From Terfezia claveryi (taxonomy: Eukaryota; Ascomycota; Pezizomycetes; Pezizales; Pezizaceae), in contig WHUX01000182.1 in NCBI GenBank assembly GCA_015179025.1, positions 1-64,000 on the forward strand: a stretch of DNA of 64,000 nucleotides, written 5' to 3'. The stretch's first letter is position 1; each line of letters begins with the position of its first letter. Both the position numbers and the translations under genes were made by a program. The notes below the pieces were generated by a model. That model saw nothing but the letters and a program-made list of their open reading frames with translations. It had not been told where the DNA came from and did no database searches. Positions 22,320 through 32,900 of the stretch are shown one piece after another.

Positions 22320-23137
22320 GGACTACCGAAGTAATTGGAAAATAACACCCGTCTCACTTTAAAAAGGTAACCAACGAAATATAGCTAGTGTGGGAGAGGC
22401 TTCTAACGACTGTAGGCTGGGTGAGGAAGAAAGAGAGGACTTTTGGGGGGGAAGGAGACTCCTATATAAGCTTTTCTGCCACTATCACGATTTAGCAACA
22501 TAACCGAATGTGTACAATATTTCCCCAAAGATGAACTGTCCATCAACCCTTGTCACATAGGTATCTGTGATACTTAGCCTGCAATTGAACCTGGTAGCCT
22601 GGATGGTATGGCGATTGAGAGAGCCACTGTCACACCTTAGTCGGGTCCAAAAGAGGAACAGGGTTGACCAGTACATGCACGTGCGGCTGGGTAACTCTGC
22701 ACAAATCAAAAGAAAGCGGTGAGCATCTGATCACGACTGAGTGAGCGAAGCAGACAGAATGCCCCAATGCGAGAAGGTTGCCCATGCTGTTCGGGTGCTA
22801 TTTTCGGGCTCAATCCGCCAGTGACGTTGAAATTCCTCTGGATGTCATATTGTGACGTGGGCCGAATCGTACGTCCTCAAGTGCCGGTACTTTTGACGTC
22901 GGAAGGTCAAATCCGCAAGGCCACCGCGCGATCATCATATGTATTCGAGGTATCAATATCTGAAGTGCAACTTCCTGACCACACAGGAATTGCATATTAG
23001 CAACTCAGGTCGCAGTTGGGTCTATACCACAACCAGGTGCTTCAAAGGAAATCTAACGACATTAGATTAGTACATGCAGATCCAGCTCATCATCTAAGAC
23101 ATAATCCTCGTGATTCTTCTGGAATACTTCATAACGT
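22320..23137. other. No gene recognised
   Basis: A plus-strand (22767-23000) and a minus-strand (22709-22485) ORF exist but neither shows family features or splice support. Confidence 0.4.
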
Positions 23138-24154
23138 GACCGACGAGGTTTCCGATCACGCAGGGTTTCCGATCACTTGAGTCATACTAACCGTTTTTAG
23201 CTATCCGCGAGCACAGCGTCAGTAGTCAATCCGCCTGAATTGACATCTGTGGAAACAACTACGCTCTACAGCATGGCGACCCTAATGTCCCGCCAAAACC
23301 AACCTAATATCATTACCTCCTTCTGCTAATATGACCACTCCGATGCTTCCGATCCCCTCCCCTTAACCCCCCACATAAGCCAATATCGAGCGGGTGAGGC
23401 TACAAGTACTAGGAGGCCTTTATCAAGCACCTATATTCATCTGAAAACAGCTTTGGCGGCACAAGCCAAAGCTAGAATGCCTTAAACTACCGGCACTAAG
23501 TTGCAGAAAATTAGGAATTCTGAAAGCGGTCATTATGTCTTAATTTATGCTATTCTAAACCCCCCTCATGTCCTTGCAAAGGCCGCCTCTAGCGCATCCT
23601 TATTCACTATGGTTTGGTCTCCACTATCGATAAGGGGTTACTGCTTATAGGCGCAATTTAAGATGACCAGGACTATTGAAGATCTATATGTAGGAGGCTT
23701 TGGTACAGACTGTTGCAAGGACATGAGGGGGGTGTTCAGAATAGCCATAAATTAAGAGGGTTCAATTCATATAATGACCACTTTCAGAATTCCTAATTTT
23801 CTGCAACTTAGTGCCGGTAGTTTAAGGCATTCTAGCTTTGGCTTGTGCCGCCAAAGCTGTTTTCAGATGAATATAGGTGCTTGATAAAGGCCTCCTAGTA
23901 CTTGTAGCCTCACCCACTCGATATTGAGCTTATGTGGGGGGTTAAGGGGAGGGGGTCGGAAGCATCGGAGTGGTCATATTAGCAGAAGGAGGTAATGATA
24001 TTAGGTTGGTTTTGGCGGGACGTTAGGGTCGCCATGTTGTAGAGCGTAGTTGTTTCCACAGATGTCAATTCAGGCGGATTGACTACAGAACGCTGTGCTC
24101 GCAGATAGCTAAAAACGGTTAGTATGTCTCAAGTGATTGGAAACCTCGTCGGTC
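23138..24154. mobile_element. 1.0-kb fold-back element with ~460-bp inverted arms
   Basis: The left arm (23138 to about 23590) and right arm (about 23690 to 24154) are inverted copies over nearly their full length. The outer ends are GACCGACGAGGTTTCC and its complement. A unique spacer of about 100 bp lies between them and nothing is coding. The left arm has a short extra copy of the TTTCCGATCAC motif. No target duplication is evident. A solo fragment of the same arm (GTTGTAGAGCGTAGTTGTTT) occurs at about 55863-55890, so the repeat is dispersed. Confidence 0.8.
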
Positions 24155-24257
24155 AATCAGTGCCGACATATCAATCAATCGAGGTTGGGTTGATCTCTCC
24201 ACATACCGTACTCCGTACATACATATGCACTTGCAGCGCGGTCTGTGTTGTGAGACG

Positions 24258-24322
24258 GGTTAACTCTCCGTGATGTGCTAAATTGTTCTAAATCAAAAGA
24301 AGTAAAAAAAAATTCTAGCACA
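24258..24322 (+). repeat. 64-bp dispersed repeat, copy 2
   Basis: Second copy of the repeat at 22037-22100, same orientation. The two copies bracket the inverted-repeat unit and the fold-back element. Confidence 0.6.
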
Positions 24323-24479
24323 GGTAAACAGGACTAGGCAGCACTCCTTAGATTGGTTTGTGTAACATGGATAGTGCAACAGAACCCTGGACCCTTCAAT
24401 CAGATAGATACATACGTATATACTTATGTACCCCACGAGCGGCATTTTAACCCTTAAACTCGGTCGGGAAATCACACTG

Positions 24480-24680
24480 GATTTGGAGGAGGCTATTTTA
24501 TATGCGGGGAAGGGCCGGTAGGGGCGTGGTGGGGGAACTGGGGTTATTTCGGTAGTATGGATCTCCTTGGTTCGGGAAGGCAGGGCGTTTATGCACTCCG
24601 TTGTTCTGTGGAGGTACTGAGTCTGCTAATAGCAAGGGAACGGAGCCGTCTCATAGCCTTAGGCTCCATAGACGTATAGA

Positions 24681-24720
<40 letters not shown>
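24480..24720 (+). mobile_element. LINE 3' UTR fragment (family B) with long poly-A
   Basis: It shares GCCGTCTCATAGCCTTAGGC and TAGACTT before the A-run with the 36.0-36.65 kb and 41-48 kb LINEs. The A-run (about 24684-24720) is 37 nt. It is a severely 5'-truncated copy. Confidence 0.75.
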
Positions 24721-24722
<2 letters not shown>

Positions 24723-25257
24723 AAACTCCTAAACTCATAATGCACCAAACTCAAGCCACTGGCAAACTCCTGGTAGGCTGTAGCAACTATTCCACATATG
24801 TCACGCTAGGTCGCTGATTTCTGATCTACAACCCTGCATACTTGAATTTAGATCACAACCAATTCTTTATTTGTATAGATATGTAGAAAAAGATTGGCTC
24901 CTTTGGTTCTCAGTGAACCAACCATCCATGTAAGAGTTGTACTCTAAAGACGCTGGTCGTGATATAATGCTTCTATGCAGGCTTAAGACTCAATGTGTTG
25001 TGGTATAGTTAATAACTCTCTTGATAAGAAACATGGATGTACATTCAATCGATGTAGATTGGCACTACAATTCTCTAATTGTAAAGTAATAGCTACATTG
25101 GAACGGCTTCAGGCCTTGGTATGGACTGGCTTCTTTCGATTAACTGAGATGGGGACTCTTTGAATCTAAAATTCAGGCGTACTTTCTTTTTCCTCTTTCT
25201 GAGACATTCTGGATGTTGCACTTTTCGTGGGGTAGTTACACTTTCATATCGATCAAC

Positions 25258-25658
25258 TTACGTGGCGTCAGGGATATTTCTCATACAAGTCTGGCAAATG
25301 CATTCCGATTTTTCCGCGCCTGGCCCAAGTTTGACAGTTATGGGACCAAACGAAACACAACCAATTTTAGCAGATCGTTGCCAGTCTGTGGGATCTGTGG
25401 GTGTCAGTGGTGGGCATCGCGTGGGGGTTGTGCCTACGAGCACGTAGTATTGTGCTTAGCCGAGCAGACACCAGCTATTGCAACTCCCAACGCACAGTTG
25501 GTGCTCCACGGATCGAATAATTTGATTTCCGCACCGCTATTGAAACATGTCTTAAAGACTTCGGATCTTGTCATCTGCTGATCCTTAGCTTGGGCAAAAA
25601 TCCTCCTTGGAACTTGCGTATATGTATAGTTATGTATCTGCAGTTCTTGTGTGTCCAT
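25258..25658 (-). CDS. Hypothetical small cysteine-containing protein, exons tentative
   Basis: The minus-strand frame from 25658 (MDTQELQIHNYTYTQV...) is open for 74 codons. A second minus-strand frame, 25443-25258, is open and ends at a GTAAGT donor. A candidate 77-nt intron between them (donor GTGTCT, acceptor CCCACAG with CTGAC upstream) keeps phase. Cysteines occur as CICQTC in exon 2. No family is recognised. The start lies 121 bp from the divergent Clr5 gene, so a shared promoter is likely. Exon structure beyond 25258 is unresolved. Confidence 0.4.
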
Positions 25659-25779
25659 TACCTGTGATCAATTAATACGAAAGCAAAGGTCACGCAGCCG
25701 CCGCCCGTTATACACTCCGAACTCTAACGCGAGATCCACCAAGCTCTACAACCACAGATATATAATACTAAGTAATTAG
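25659..25779. promoter_or_regulatory. Short divergent intergenic promoter region
   Basis: Only 121 bp separate the start codons of the minus-strand hypothetical gene and the Clr5 gene, consistent with a bidirectional promoter. An AT-rich TATATAATA block lies at about 25759. Confidence 0.4.
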
Positions 25780-27729
25780 ATGTCAAAACCAACAAAAGGA
25801 TATCCTTGGGAGGATTATAAGGAAGTAATTAGGCATTTGTATGTATGATTATTACTATGGCGAAGTTGAGTAGTTGGTGCTAATATGGGAGTCCTAGATA
25901 CATTGGGAACAACTGTAATCTGAGGATGCTTAAAGAACATTTGCGGAACTTGGATTCCCCATTCTGCCCAAGGTCGGTTTTATCTCGGAACATCATGTCT
26001 TACTAAGTAGCCCTCCTCTGATATTCAACTGACAATGGTTGGTTATAGTGATCGAGCGCTTAAGATCCATCTAAAAAGGTGGGGATTCATCAAAAATGGA
26101 AGGATCTCAAGCTCGCCACACGGATTGTCCCCGGGGGGTCGGCTGCTCAGCTCTTTGCCGAAGGCGACTTCCACATCAGTAGTGCCGCTCTCAAGGGGGC
26201 GCCCGGCAGCACTGTCGACTGCAGGGCAGGTGGCTGCGTGCAAAGTTACTTACACAGGTCAAACTCCAATCACTGCACAAAGCAGTGTATGCAGTGTTGA
26301 AGACCAACAGCTACATATCAAGCAAGCTAGGGCTGCCATTCTCATCTTGCGATCAGCAACTGAGTTCCAGGGAAACCTGAAGCGATTTAAAGAGGGACCT
26401 GGGATTCAGAGTGACCCGCATAGCTCTGTTCCAGGTCGAGAGCTGCAGCATCTACAATTACTACTAGACCAAACCGGTGCAAAATTTTCCCCAAATGCTA
26501 CATTTTGGCAATCATATTTGGGCTCTGGGGACGTCAAAGAATTGAGGGCGGTCGAGCAGTATCTCGATACCATGTACTCATACGGGGAGCAGCTGGGGAG
26601 CCCAGTTTCCGAAGGATGGCACACGGCTGCCCTGAACACTGCTGCAGAATTTCTAACCCCACAGCACAGCTTTCGTGAGGCTTCCAGTATATTTCGTATC
26701 CTCCCTGTTGCTATGAAGTCTCAGCTTCCAGATTCACGCAAGGAGACTATTTGTTATCAATTTCTCCGAAACTTCCTGGAATTTGACGATGGCACCGATA
26801 TGCGTTTCGGATTCGAGCCCTACCAGCATGTGGTTCGTACGGGACAACCTATTAGGGGGCCCCCGGTAGGACCGGATGGGATTCCGGGAAAAGCCAATAA
26901 GTCGGTCTTCGCTTACGAAAACTATACACCTGCAGCTTGTATCCACTACCTACGCCTGGCCCTGAAACTCGCCATGCAGAAACCAATTATCCAACGTGGC
27001 CGGCATGTTGTGAGATTCACCGCTACGCTATGCCGGATGGTAAGTTCACTGAAAGAGCAATTGCCAGGCGATGAAAGCGGCGCAAAAGGACCCGCAAACA
27101 GTCACTCCAATGGGGCAGGGACAAGGGAACTCCAACTGCCCACAAATAACCTCCCCCATGAGGTACAGAAAACTCCGATGGGCTTGGCCTTCCAGCTACA
27201 GTTCTTCGCCTGGCTGTACCAGACTGTCAACTGGGACTATCCTAATTGTAATGCTGAAAATCTCCTAATCACTATATCTGAACATTTGATCTCAATGGCT
27301 ACTGTCATTGCGAAGCAGAACCGAGTCATATCAATGGGATTTGAGGAGAGAACACAAACCCGAAAATACTTATCAACATTTGCCCTTGGGATGAATGCCG
27401 TTCTTCCAATGATTCTTGACCCAAATCGTTGCTGTTGGTCGATGCCGTCCCTCTCTGGGACTGATGGGGATCTCTTTTATACCTGCAGGGGTCGCTGTAC
27501 CAGGTATCTCAAAATATTCACTACTTTTGAGTACTTCTGCCTTGATGGCTTGGAGAACGTTGACTTTTCTGAGAGCGAGGACATAATATCAAAGCTGAGA
27601 AAGGACACCACAGACTTTACAAGCTGGGTGCGTCAGCTATCGGCAAGTATGAAATGCACCTCGCAGCGGTGGTGGAAATCGGCCCCCCTAGCCGACTATG
27701 GAAACCAGGGTGGGGGATTTTTTCTTTAA
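25780..27729 (+). CDS. Clr5-domain protein (fungal DNA-binding-like N-terminus)
   Basis: Predicted join 25780-25838, 25898-25972, 26049-27729, 604 aa. Intron 1 (59 nt) starts GTATGT. Intron 2 (76 nt) has CTGAC before TATAG. Both splices restore one continuous Clr5 domain at residues 9-60: YPWEDYKEVIRHLY, then LRMLKEH, then SDRALKIHLKRWGF-IKN. Clr5 domains are a fungal helical, probably DNA-binding module named after a fission-yeast silencing factor. In filamentous fungi they usually head long proteins of unknown role. The remaining 540 residues are mixed and helical (PNATFWQSYLGSG, REASSIFRILPVAMKSQL, KETICYQFLRNFLEF) without another named domain. The long third exon is uninterrupted, so the gene appears intact. 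It is likely nuclear; any role in silencing is inference. Confidence 0.8.
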
Positions 27730-27804
27730 TCCCCAAGTGTGTATATAAGGTGCGAATACTTGGTTTGCGGTGTAGAGGGCATGAGTATTAATTATATAGT
27801 TATA

Positions 27805-27862
27805 TCAATTTTTAGTCTGGCTTGCACTAGCCCCTCGTGTAAGCCAGACTAATCAATTTTAG
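27805..27862. mobile_element. Micro-hairpin element a (41 bp)
   Basis: TTAGTCTGGCTTGCAC at 27812-27827, a 9-nt loop and GTGTAAGCCAGACTAA at 27837-27852 form a hairpin with 15 of 16 pairs. TCAATTTTTAG (27805-27815) and TCAATTTTAG (27853-27862) form a near-exact direct duplication around it. Confidence 0.7.
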
Positions 27863-27884
27863 GTATTGTTCTTACAGTTCTTGG

Positions 27885-27923
27885 TTAGTCTGGTTGGCAC
27901 AAGCCCCGTGCCAACCAGACTAA
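27885..27923. mobile_element. Micro-hairpin element b (39 bp, perfect 16-bp arms)
   Basis: TTAGTCTGGTTGGCAC (27885-27900), loop AAGCCCC, then the exact complement GTGCCAACCAGACTAA (27908-27923). It lies 33 bp from element a. TCTTGGT occurs on both sides, offset by two bases. It could be read as a terminator of the upstream gene, but the same arm recurs at unrelated sites. Confidence 0.7.
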
Positions 27924-28215
27924 GATCTTGGTCCGGTGGATTAATTGTGACTACATCCGACATTCACTCGTGAACTCGTGTTTGAGCAACAGGCAGTATT
28001 GCAATGAACCTCTACACCTCCGACGCTTTAATTCAGCACTGATTTAGTAAGCCGTTGTTGCATAATACCATAGAAATCGTTTAAGACAGTAATCGCGAAT
28101 AGGACGGTGGCACAACTCGGCTACAAAAGACATTGTAGGGGTACCGCCAATGATACAAGATTCCTAGAAGGTTCGCGATTCCAAATGTTGAAGGTTTTGT
28201 TATGTTTGCCTCCAA
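27924..28215. other. Intergenic, no gene recognised
   Basis: It contains AAGACAGTAATCGCGAATAG at 28083-28102, which recurs exactly at 30642-30661. Confidence 0.5.
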
Positions 28216-28220
28216 CCTTA

Positions 28221-30127
28221 CGTTGAATGGTTATCTGGCAGCGTGAATCAAATAGGTTCAATTAAGAAGACTTCACAGTTGAAGAAAGAGCAAGAATGAT
28301 GTGTATGTATGTATTCAATCGTATAAAATAGCTTTTTTACTTCACTACCACAGGGGTTTATATACATGAGATTCACTATAACCCTTTTCACATGAGTCCA
28401 AATAAGTCCACATAACTTATACATGTGTTGAATTATGCATGCGTTAACAGTATGTGTTGTATTAACCGAGTATTTCCAACACCCTCCCTTACTTGGTCAG
28501 CAACATCCATCTGTTTTGCTATACAGTAATAGTACTCATTAGAGTGAGTTTTGTAAGGATATTTGTTAAGTTATTCTTCCCTGAAATTTGGAATTGCCTC
28601 TTCTTTATCTTCTGCAATGCACTAGGTTCAAAGGTAATAATTTCTTAGGTTGAAGTATGCCTTGTAGATGGGATTTCGTCATGGATTCTATTAGGGCCCT
28701 TTGGGTCATGATGACTTGGTTCTTCTTTATTCCATTGTAGCTCCATCCCTAATAATTTTTGTGGTGTTCCTCTCTTCTTAAGCTTAATATGTTTTTTGGC
28801 TTCTCTCTCAGTCAAACAATGCTTCAGTAGGTGCTATACCTAGAGAATTATCGACATGAGTTCCTATTATGACTGATCCTTTTTATTAACATAGGTGCCT
28901 TCATTACCAATGCATTGTTGGAGATCTGCTAAAGATAGGAGTCGCTCTAAGGTTTTAAACCATTCATGTCAGGCCTGTTGTAGGCATAAAAAGCTTTGTT
29001 CAGCTTCTAATATTCAACTTCGCCTTCTACATTGATATCTGATATATAGACAATATGGTGAAATAGTGCTTGTAGATATGCAGCTACTACATCCCATTGG
29101 CAGATAGCTCATTTTCTGTGTAGAGCAATGAATAACAAGAGTTTTGAGTGTTTCTGGCCTCATCATCTGTGCATATATTTTATCGGAGTTGTAACTCACT
29201 CCGTCTTCTTGATTGAGAATCCTCTTTCCGACCTTCCTCGATTTGTATTTATCAATGGTTCCACCAGCTTTTCTTTTGATTGCATAGACCGATTTTGCGT
29301 CTACAATCTCTGCATCTTTTGGAATTGCATCTTTGGTGATTCTTGTATCTACTTCTTATCGCTGTAATAGTTCTTTCTCGTGCTCGTACTTTTGCCCATT
29401 CTTCTGCTTGTGCAAAATGTCTGGTTTGCATATCCATTGGATGATCAGGATCATTACCAGATACTGTAGCTATCTTTATTATTCTTGTAGGTTGTCGCTT
29501 TCTCTTAGATTTGCGTTCACTGTTAATCCAGTCTGTTGCCTTTTTGCGAGGTCTTTTTGGCTGGGTTTTAGTTCTCGCTGGTTCGCTCGCTGTTGGTTCA
29601 CTCGCTCGTGGCTGAGCTTCGAGCTCGCTTGGGATATTTCAGCTTCAAGCTCGAACGGTCTTTGAGGCTCTTATAGGCTCATTCTCGCATGTCGCGTGAC
29701 ATCTAAGACTATTTCCGACGTCGCTCATATTGGCAAATAATCCAGCGACAGTTCCTTAGTCATATTCGTGCCATCTGACAGAGTGTAGGTAGGAGGGGCT
29801 TTTTTTGCCTTGTTTTGGTTGTGATTGACCCAGAGCACTTAAGCCGGGCTCATAACCTGTTGAAAGGTTATCTGGCAGCGTGAATGAAATAGGTACACCC
29901 CAGAGTTGAATTAAGAGCAGGAATGATATGTGTATATGTATTCAATCGTATGAATTGCTTTTTTACTTTATTCACCGACTACCGCAGGGGTTTATATACA
30001 TGAGATTCACTATAATCCTTCCGCTTCATATGAACGGGTTCACATGAGTCCACATGAGGTATGCATCTGTTGAGTTATGGATGTGTTAACAGAGAGTATG
30101 TGTTGTGTTGACCGAGTATTTCCAATA
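28221..30127 (-). mobile_element. Internally deleted Ty1/copia retrotransposon with paired LTRs
   Basis: The 3' LTR (28221-28481) and 5' LTR (29858-30127) are close direct repeats starting TGTTG and ending near TTTCCAACA. CCTTA flanks the element at 28216-28220 and 30128-30132 as a 5-bp target duplication. On the minus strand the 5' LTR is followed by GGTTATGAGCCCGG (29857-29844), the complement of the initiator-tRNA-Met anticodon arm. A purine tract, AAGTAAGGGAGGG, precedes the 3' LTR. The 1.38-kb internal part keeps a broken reverse transcriptase: VYAIKRKAGGTIDKYKSRKV, then DGVSYNSDKIYAQMMRPET, then a WDVVAAYLQA-like strand. A short RNase H tail (NLTNILTK) follows. Gag, protease and integrase are gone, and the frame is shifted. 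The element is non-autonomous. Confidence 0.88.
29844..29857 (-). promoter_or_regulatory. Half-tRNA primer-binding site (initiator Met anticodon arm)
   Basis: CCGGGCTCATAACC on the plus strand, directly adjoining the LTR. GGGCTCATAACC is the anticodon stem-loop of fungal initiator tRNA-Met, so priming from a cleaved half-tRNA is predicted, as known for Drosophila copia and yeast Ty5. Confidence 0.75.
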
Positions 30128-30132
30128 CCTTA

Positions 30133-31289
30133 ACTTCACATATACCAAACTACAACAACAACGTTCACCAAAACGACCTGGTCCCATAGTTGAGAACACT
30201 GTCAAGCGGCCTCGTTCACAGTTCCATTTAAACAGGGCCAAATCGTCTGAACCAGAACACGCAGTAGAAGTTGACTGCAACTGCGGACACTTGCTTGCAC
30301 GCCTGATATAGGTCAGCGGAGAAAGCAGTATAGCACCCGATTTTAAGCTAGCAACAATTACATACTGGAGGAAACACTCGGTTGTTTGGTCATGTGGCAT
30401 AACAAATTGCACTTGATGGCAGCGAGGATAACGATTATCAATATCAGAGGATTGGAGGGATATATTGTTGGTGTTCAAAGTTCAGAAAACAGAGATATAT
30501 TTTCGGATTCTGAGGATGAGATACAAGCTTGGGTCTAATTCTGGAGAGGAAGATGCAGTGGGACGAGGAAGTTCAAGCATAACAGCTCAGGGTGGTAGAG
30601 CGTTGAATCCAATAGATGGACCCTGTTACATAGCGCTATATAAGACAGTAATCGCGAATAGTACATGAGGATGCTACAGGCAAAACCAACGTAACTGTGT
30701 TTAAGTCTGCAGGCTTATCGAGGACACCGGTATCTACGGTACCTTTGTTACTCTTGGTATTACTTACCTTTCCCAGTTTCTAGTAAATATCCCCGGAAAT
30801 ACTGTCTATATATATGTATTTATCATGTATTGACGGCGAGAGTGTGTTCAAAGCCTATCCCGGGGTCCGCTTGCTTGCGGACCTGAACTGTGTACATACA
30901 AGAGATGGATAAAAGGTTAAATGCATCCAACAGCCCCCCGGTAGCGTCGCTATCTTGTTGGCGTTCCCCATGCATGGCCTGCGGGCCATACTTAAAGCTA
31001 AGTATATGCACCGTAGCAATCTGCTGGTGAACTAACAAGACTACATCAAACTACAAGACCATATACTATAGAATAGAGCAGACGAGTTATTCCCTTGAAT
31101 GAGACTATATACAGTACATACCTCCTCACGAGAAAGCCTTATGTACAGCTACACCAACATTTAATAATACCTCCGCCCCATCCATGTACAGTCTATACAT
31201 AATATTTCAGAACTCGCGAGCCTGTCTTCCATTCGCGGCTTGCGTAATAATTAGACCGTAACTTATTTACCGATTCATACGGTATGGTT
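30133..31289. other. No supported gene; possible degenerate coding remnant
   Basis: A plus-strand frame 30105-30311 (containing VEVDCNCGHLLARL) and an ORF at 30465-30668 look protein-like but are short, disconnected and unrecognised. The copia element lies directly upstream and may have broken a gene. Confidence 0.3.
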
Positions 31290-31324
31290 ACCGTATGTAT
31301 TAGTCTGGTTGGCACCGTATGTAT
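31290..31324 (+). mobile_element. Micro-insertion with 11-bp duplication
   Basis: ACCGTATGTAT (31290-31300), then TAGTCTGGTTGGC (31301-31313), then ACCGTATGTAT again (31314-31324). The duplication is exact and the 13-nt insert is exactly the start of the micro-element arm. Confidence 0.65.
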
Positions 31325-31339
31325 GTGTAATAAGTAGTA

Positions 31340-31959
31340 GTGGTAGTCAAATGAGAAAATTTTTGTGATCAAATGCATAATTTTTGATCTTGGCCTTCAC
31401 GATGATTGGCCCTTGGCGAACAACCTGCTTTGCCAAGATCAATTTTTCTTTGATATGCAGCACTTTCATCAATCGACTCCAGAGTCGATTGATGTTGATG
31501 GATAGATCAAAATTTTTTATTTACGGCTTAATCATCCATCGCAGTCATCACCACACCCAATCACATCACACCCTACCACACTGTACCTACCACAACCTCT
31601 ATCTAAGCATGTTGCTAGTTACCACATCTTCATCCGCAACATCATCAAAGCCAAAAGCTTGCTCGATACATAAGATAATAGACTAAAATGGCCTCCTCTG
31701 GATAGCGTTCGATAATATCCTCTAAAATATCATTGCTTTTATGACGTCCTGCAGTGCCTTTCTTTACCTCTATCTATGAGGTATCGTTTCATGTTGGTGC
31801 TCTCCGAAGCTCTGATATGTTGAGCATCACGATTAACATCAATAACTTTTTTTCAAATTAAGCGGTCAAATGGGGCACCTCAATATGGTTTAGTCCATAC
31901 AGGGGAGCCTGGTCAATTTTACATATCAATAAATAAAAATTTTCTCATTTGACTACCAC
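31340..31959. mobile_element. 620-bp MITE with TA duplication (Tc1/mariner-pogo type)
   Basis: GTGGTAGTCAAATGAGAAAA plus a T-run at the left is matched inverted at the right end (31951-31959 reads GACTACCAC), giving TIRs of about 25 bp. TA flanks at 31338-31339 and 31960-31961. The interior has no transposase. It contains a 13-bp-arm perfect palindrome (31467-31494, CATCAATCGACTC with a 2-nt loop) and a GATCTTGGC/GCCAAGATC stem. Confidence 0.8.
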
Positions 31960-31961
31960 TA

Positions 31962-32900
31962 GTATATATAGCTGTTGCTAGAAAGTTTGGTTAGGTAAGT
32001 ACTTAAGTAGTTTAGTTGCAAAGGAGTAATTGGCTTCGTGCTCTTGGCTCGCGGGAGCTCAGCTTGAACGCGTTAAAACTGGGACTCGTCTATTTGATAT
32101 CACGTCCTGTTCTATTAAAAGCAGCGCCAACATATAACGTGAGCAGTGGCTGCCGATCCGTTCGTTTATATAAGACAGCATGCACGTGATCGTATGACCC
32201 ATGTATGTAACGTATCAGTACCTAGGTACACCTTGGCAGCGATGCTAATCTCGCAAATTCATAGAGTCTAGCTACAAATCTACGGCCATGCAAAAGCTAG
32301 CACGGGGAAGTGATAAACAGACTGTGGCTGAGACGCATATAACTGCCTGCAACTGAATTTAGATATCTGTAAAGTTAAGTCAAGCACCCCAAAGACAGTT
32401 ACTGGAGTGCCTAGCACTTCGGATCGGCGGACTCAAGTGTATGTACATATGATATATTTCCGGGACATCGTACCACAAACTTCCTGTAATAATAACCTGC
32501 AGCCAGTTGACTGCAGGATGCAAATGGTGCTACAGACTTTCTGACTCCTAGATCCTCCGAGACAACTTCCACAGCGCTTGTTTCTTTTTTCTCAATCTCT
32601 TCTCAATCTCATTAATTACTCACGCTCGCTCGACTTGGATCCGGATTCGTCATTCAGACTCACAATCATTTCGCTAACGTCTTTTAAACTTAGGCGATAG
32701 GGTGATAAGGCGCAGGGGCCGGAGTTGAGTTGTTTTAAGGTTTATTTTTCGCCAATAACGTCAACTGTCAACAGTTTACGGCTGAGGCGTCATTTCCCAC
32801 ACAGAAACACAACTTCAGCGGCTTCAACTCCACTCCACTTTTAATCCAACTTCATTCATTGAATCGCATATAAAGCGAACAAGAAAAAGCGGAGGAAAAG
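31962..32900. other. Intergenic region and promoter of the downstream gene
   Basis: No coding region recognised. The CT-rich stretch at about 32570-32640 and the last 100 bp upstream of ATG 32901 are the likely promoter/5' UTR of the 723-aa gene. Confidence 0.45.

Noticed and set aside
27720..27925. Hairpins after the Clr5 gene as transcription terminators
   Set aside because: Hairpin terminators are not a feature of fungal Pol II genes, and the same arm sequence occurs at unrelated sites with flanking duplications.
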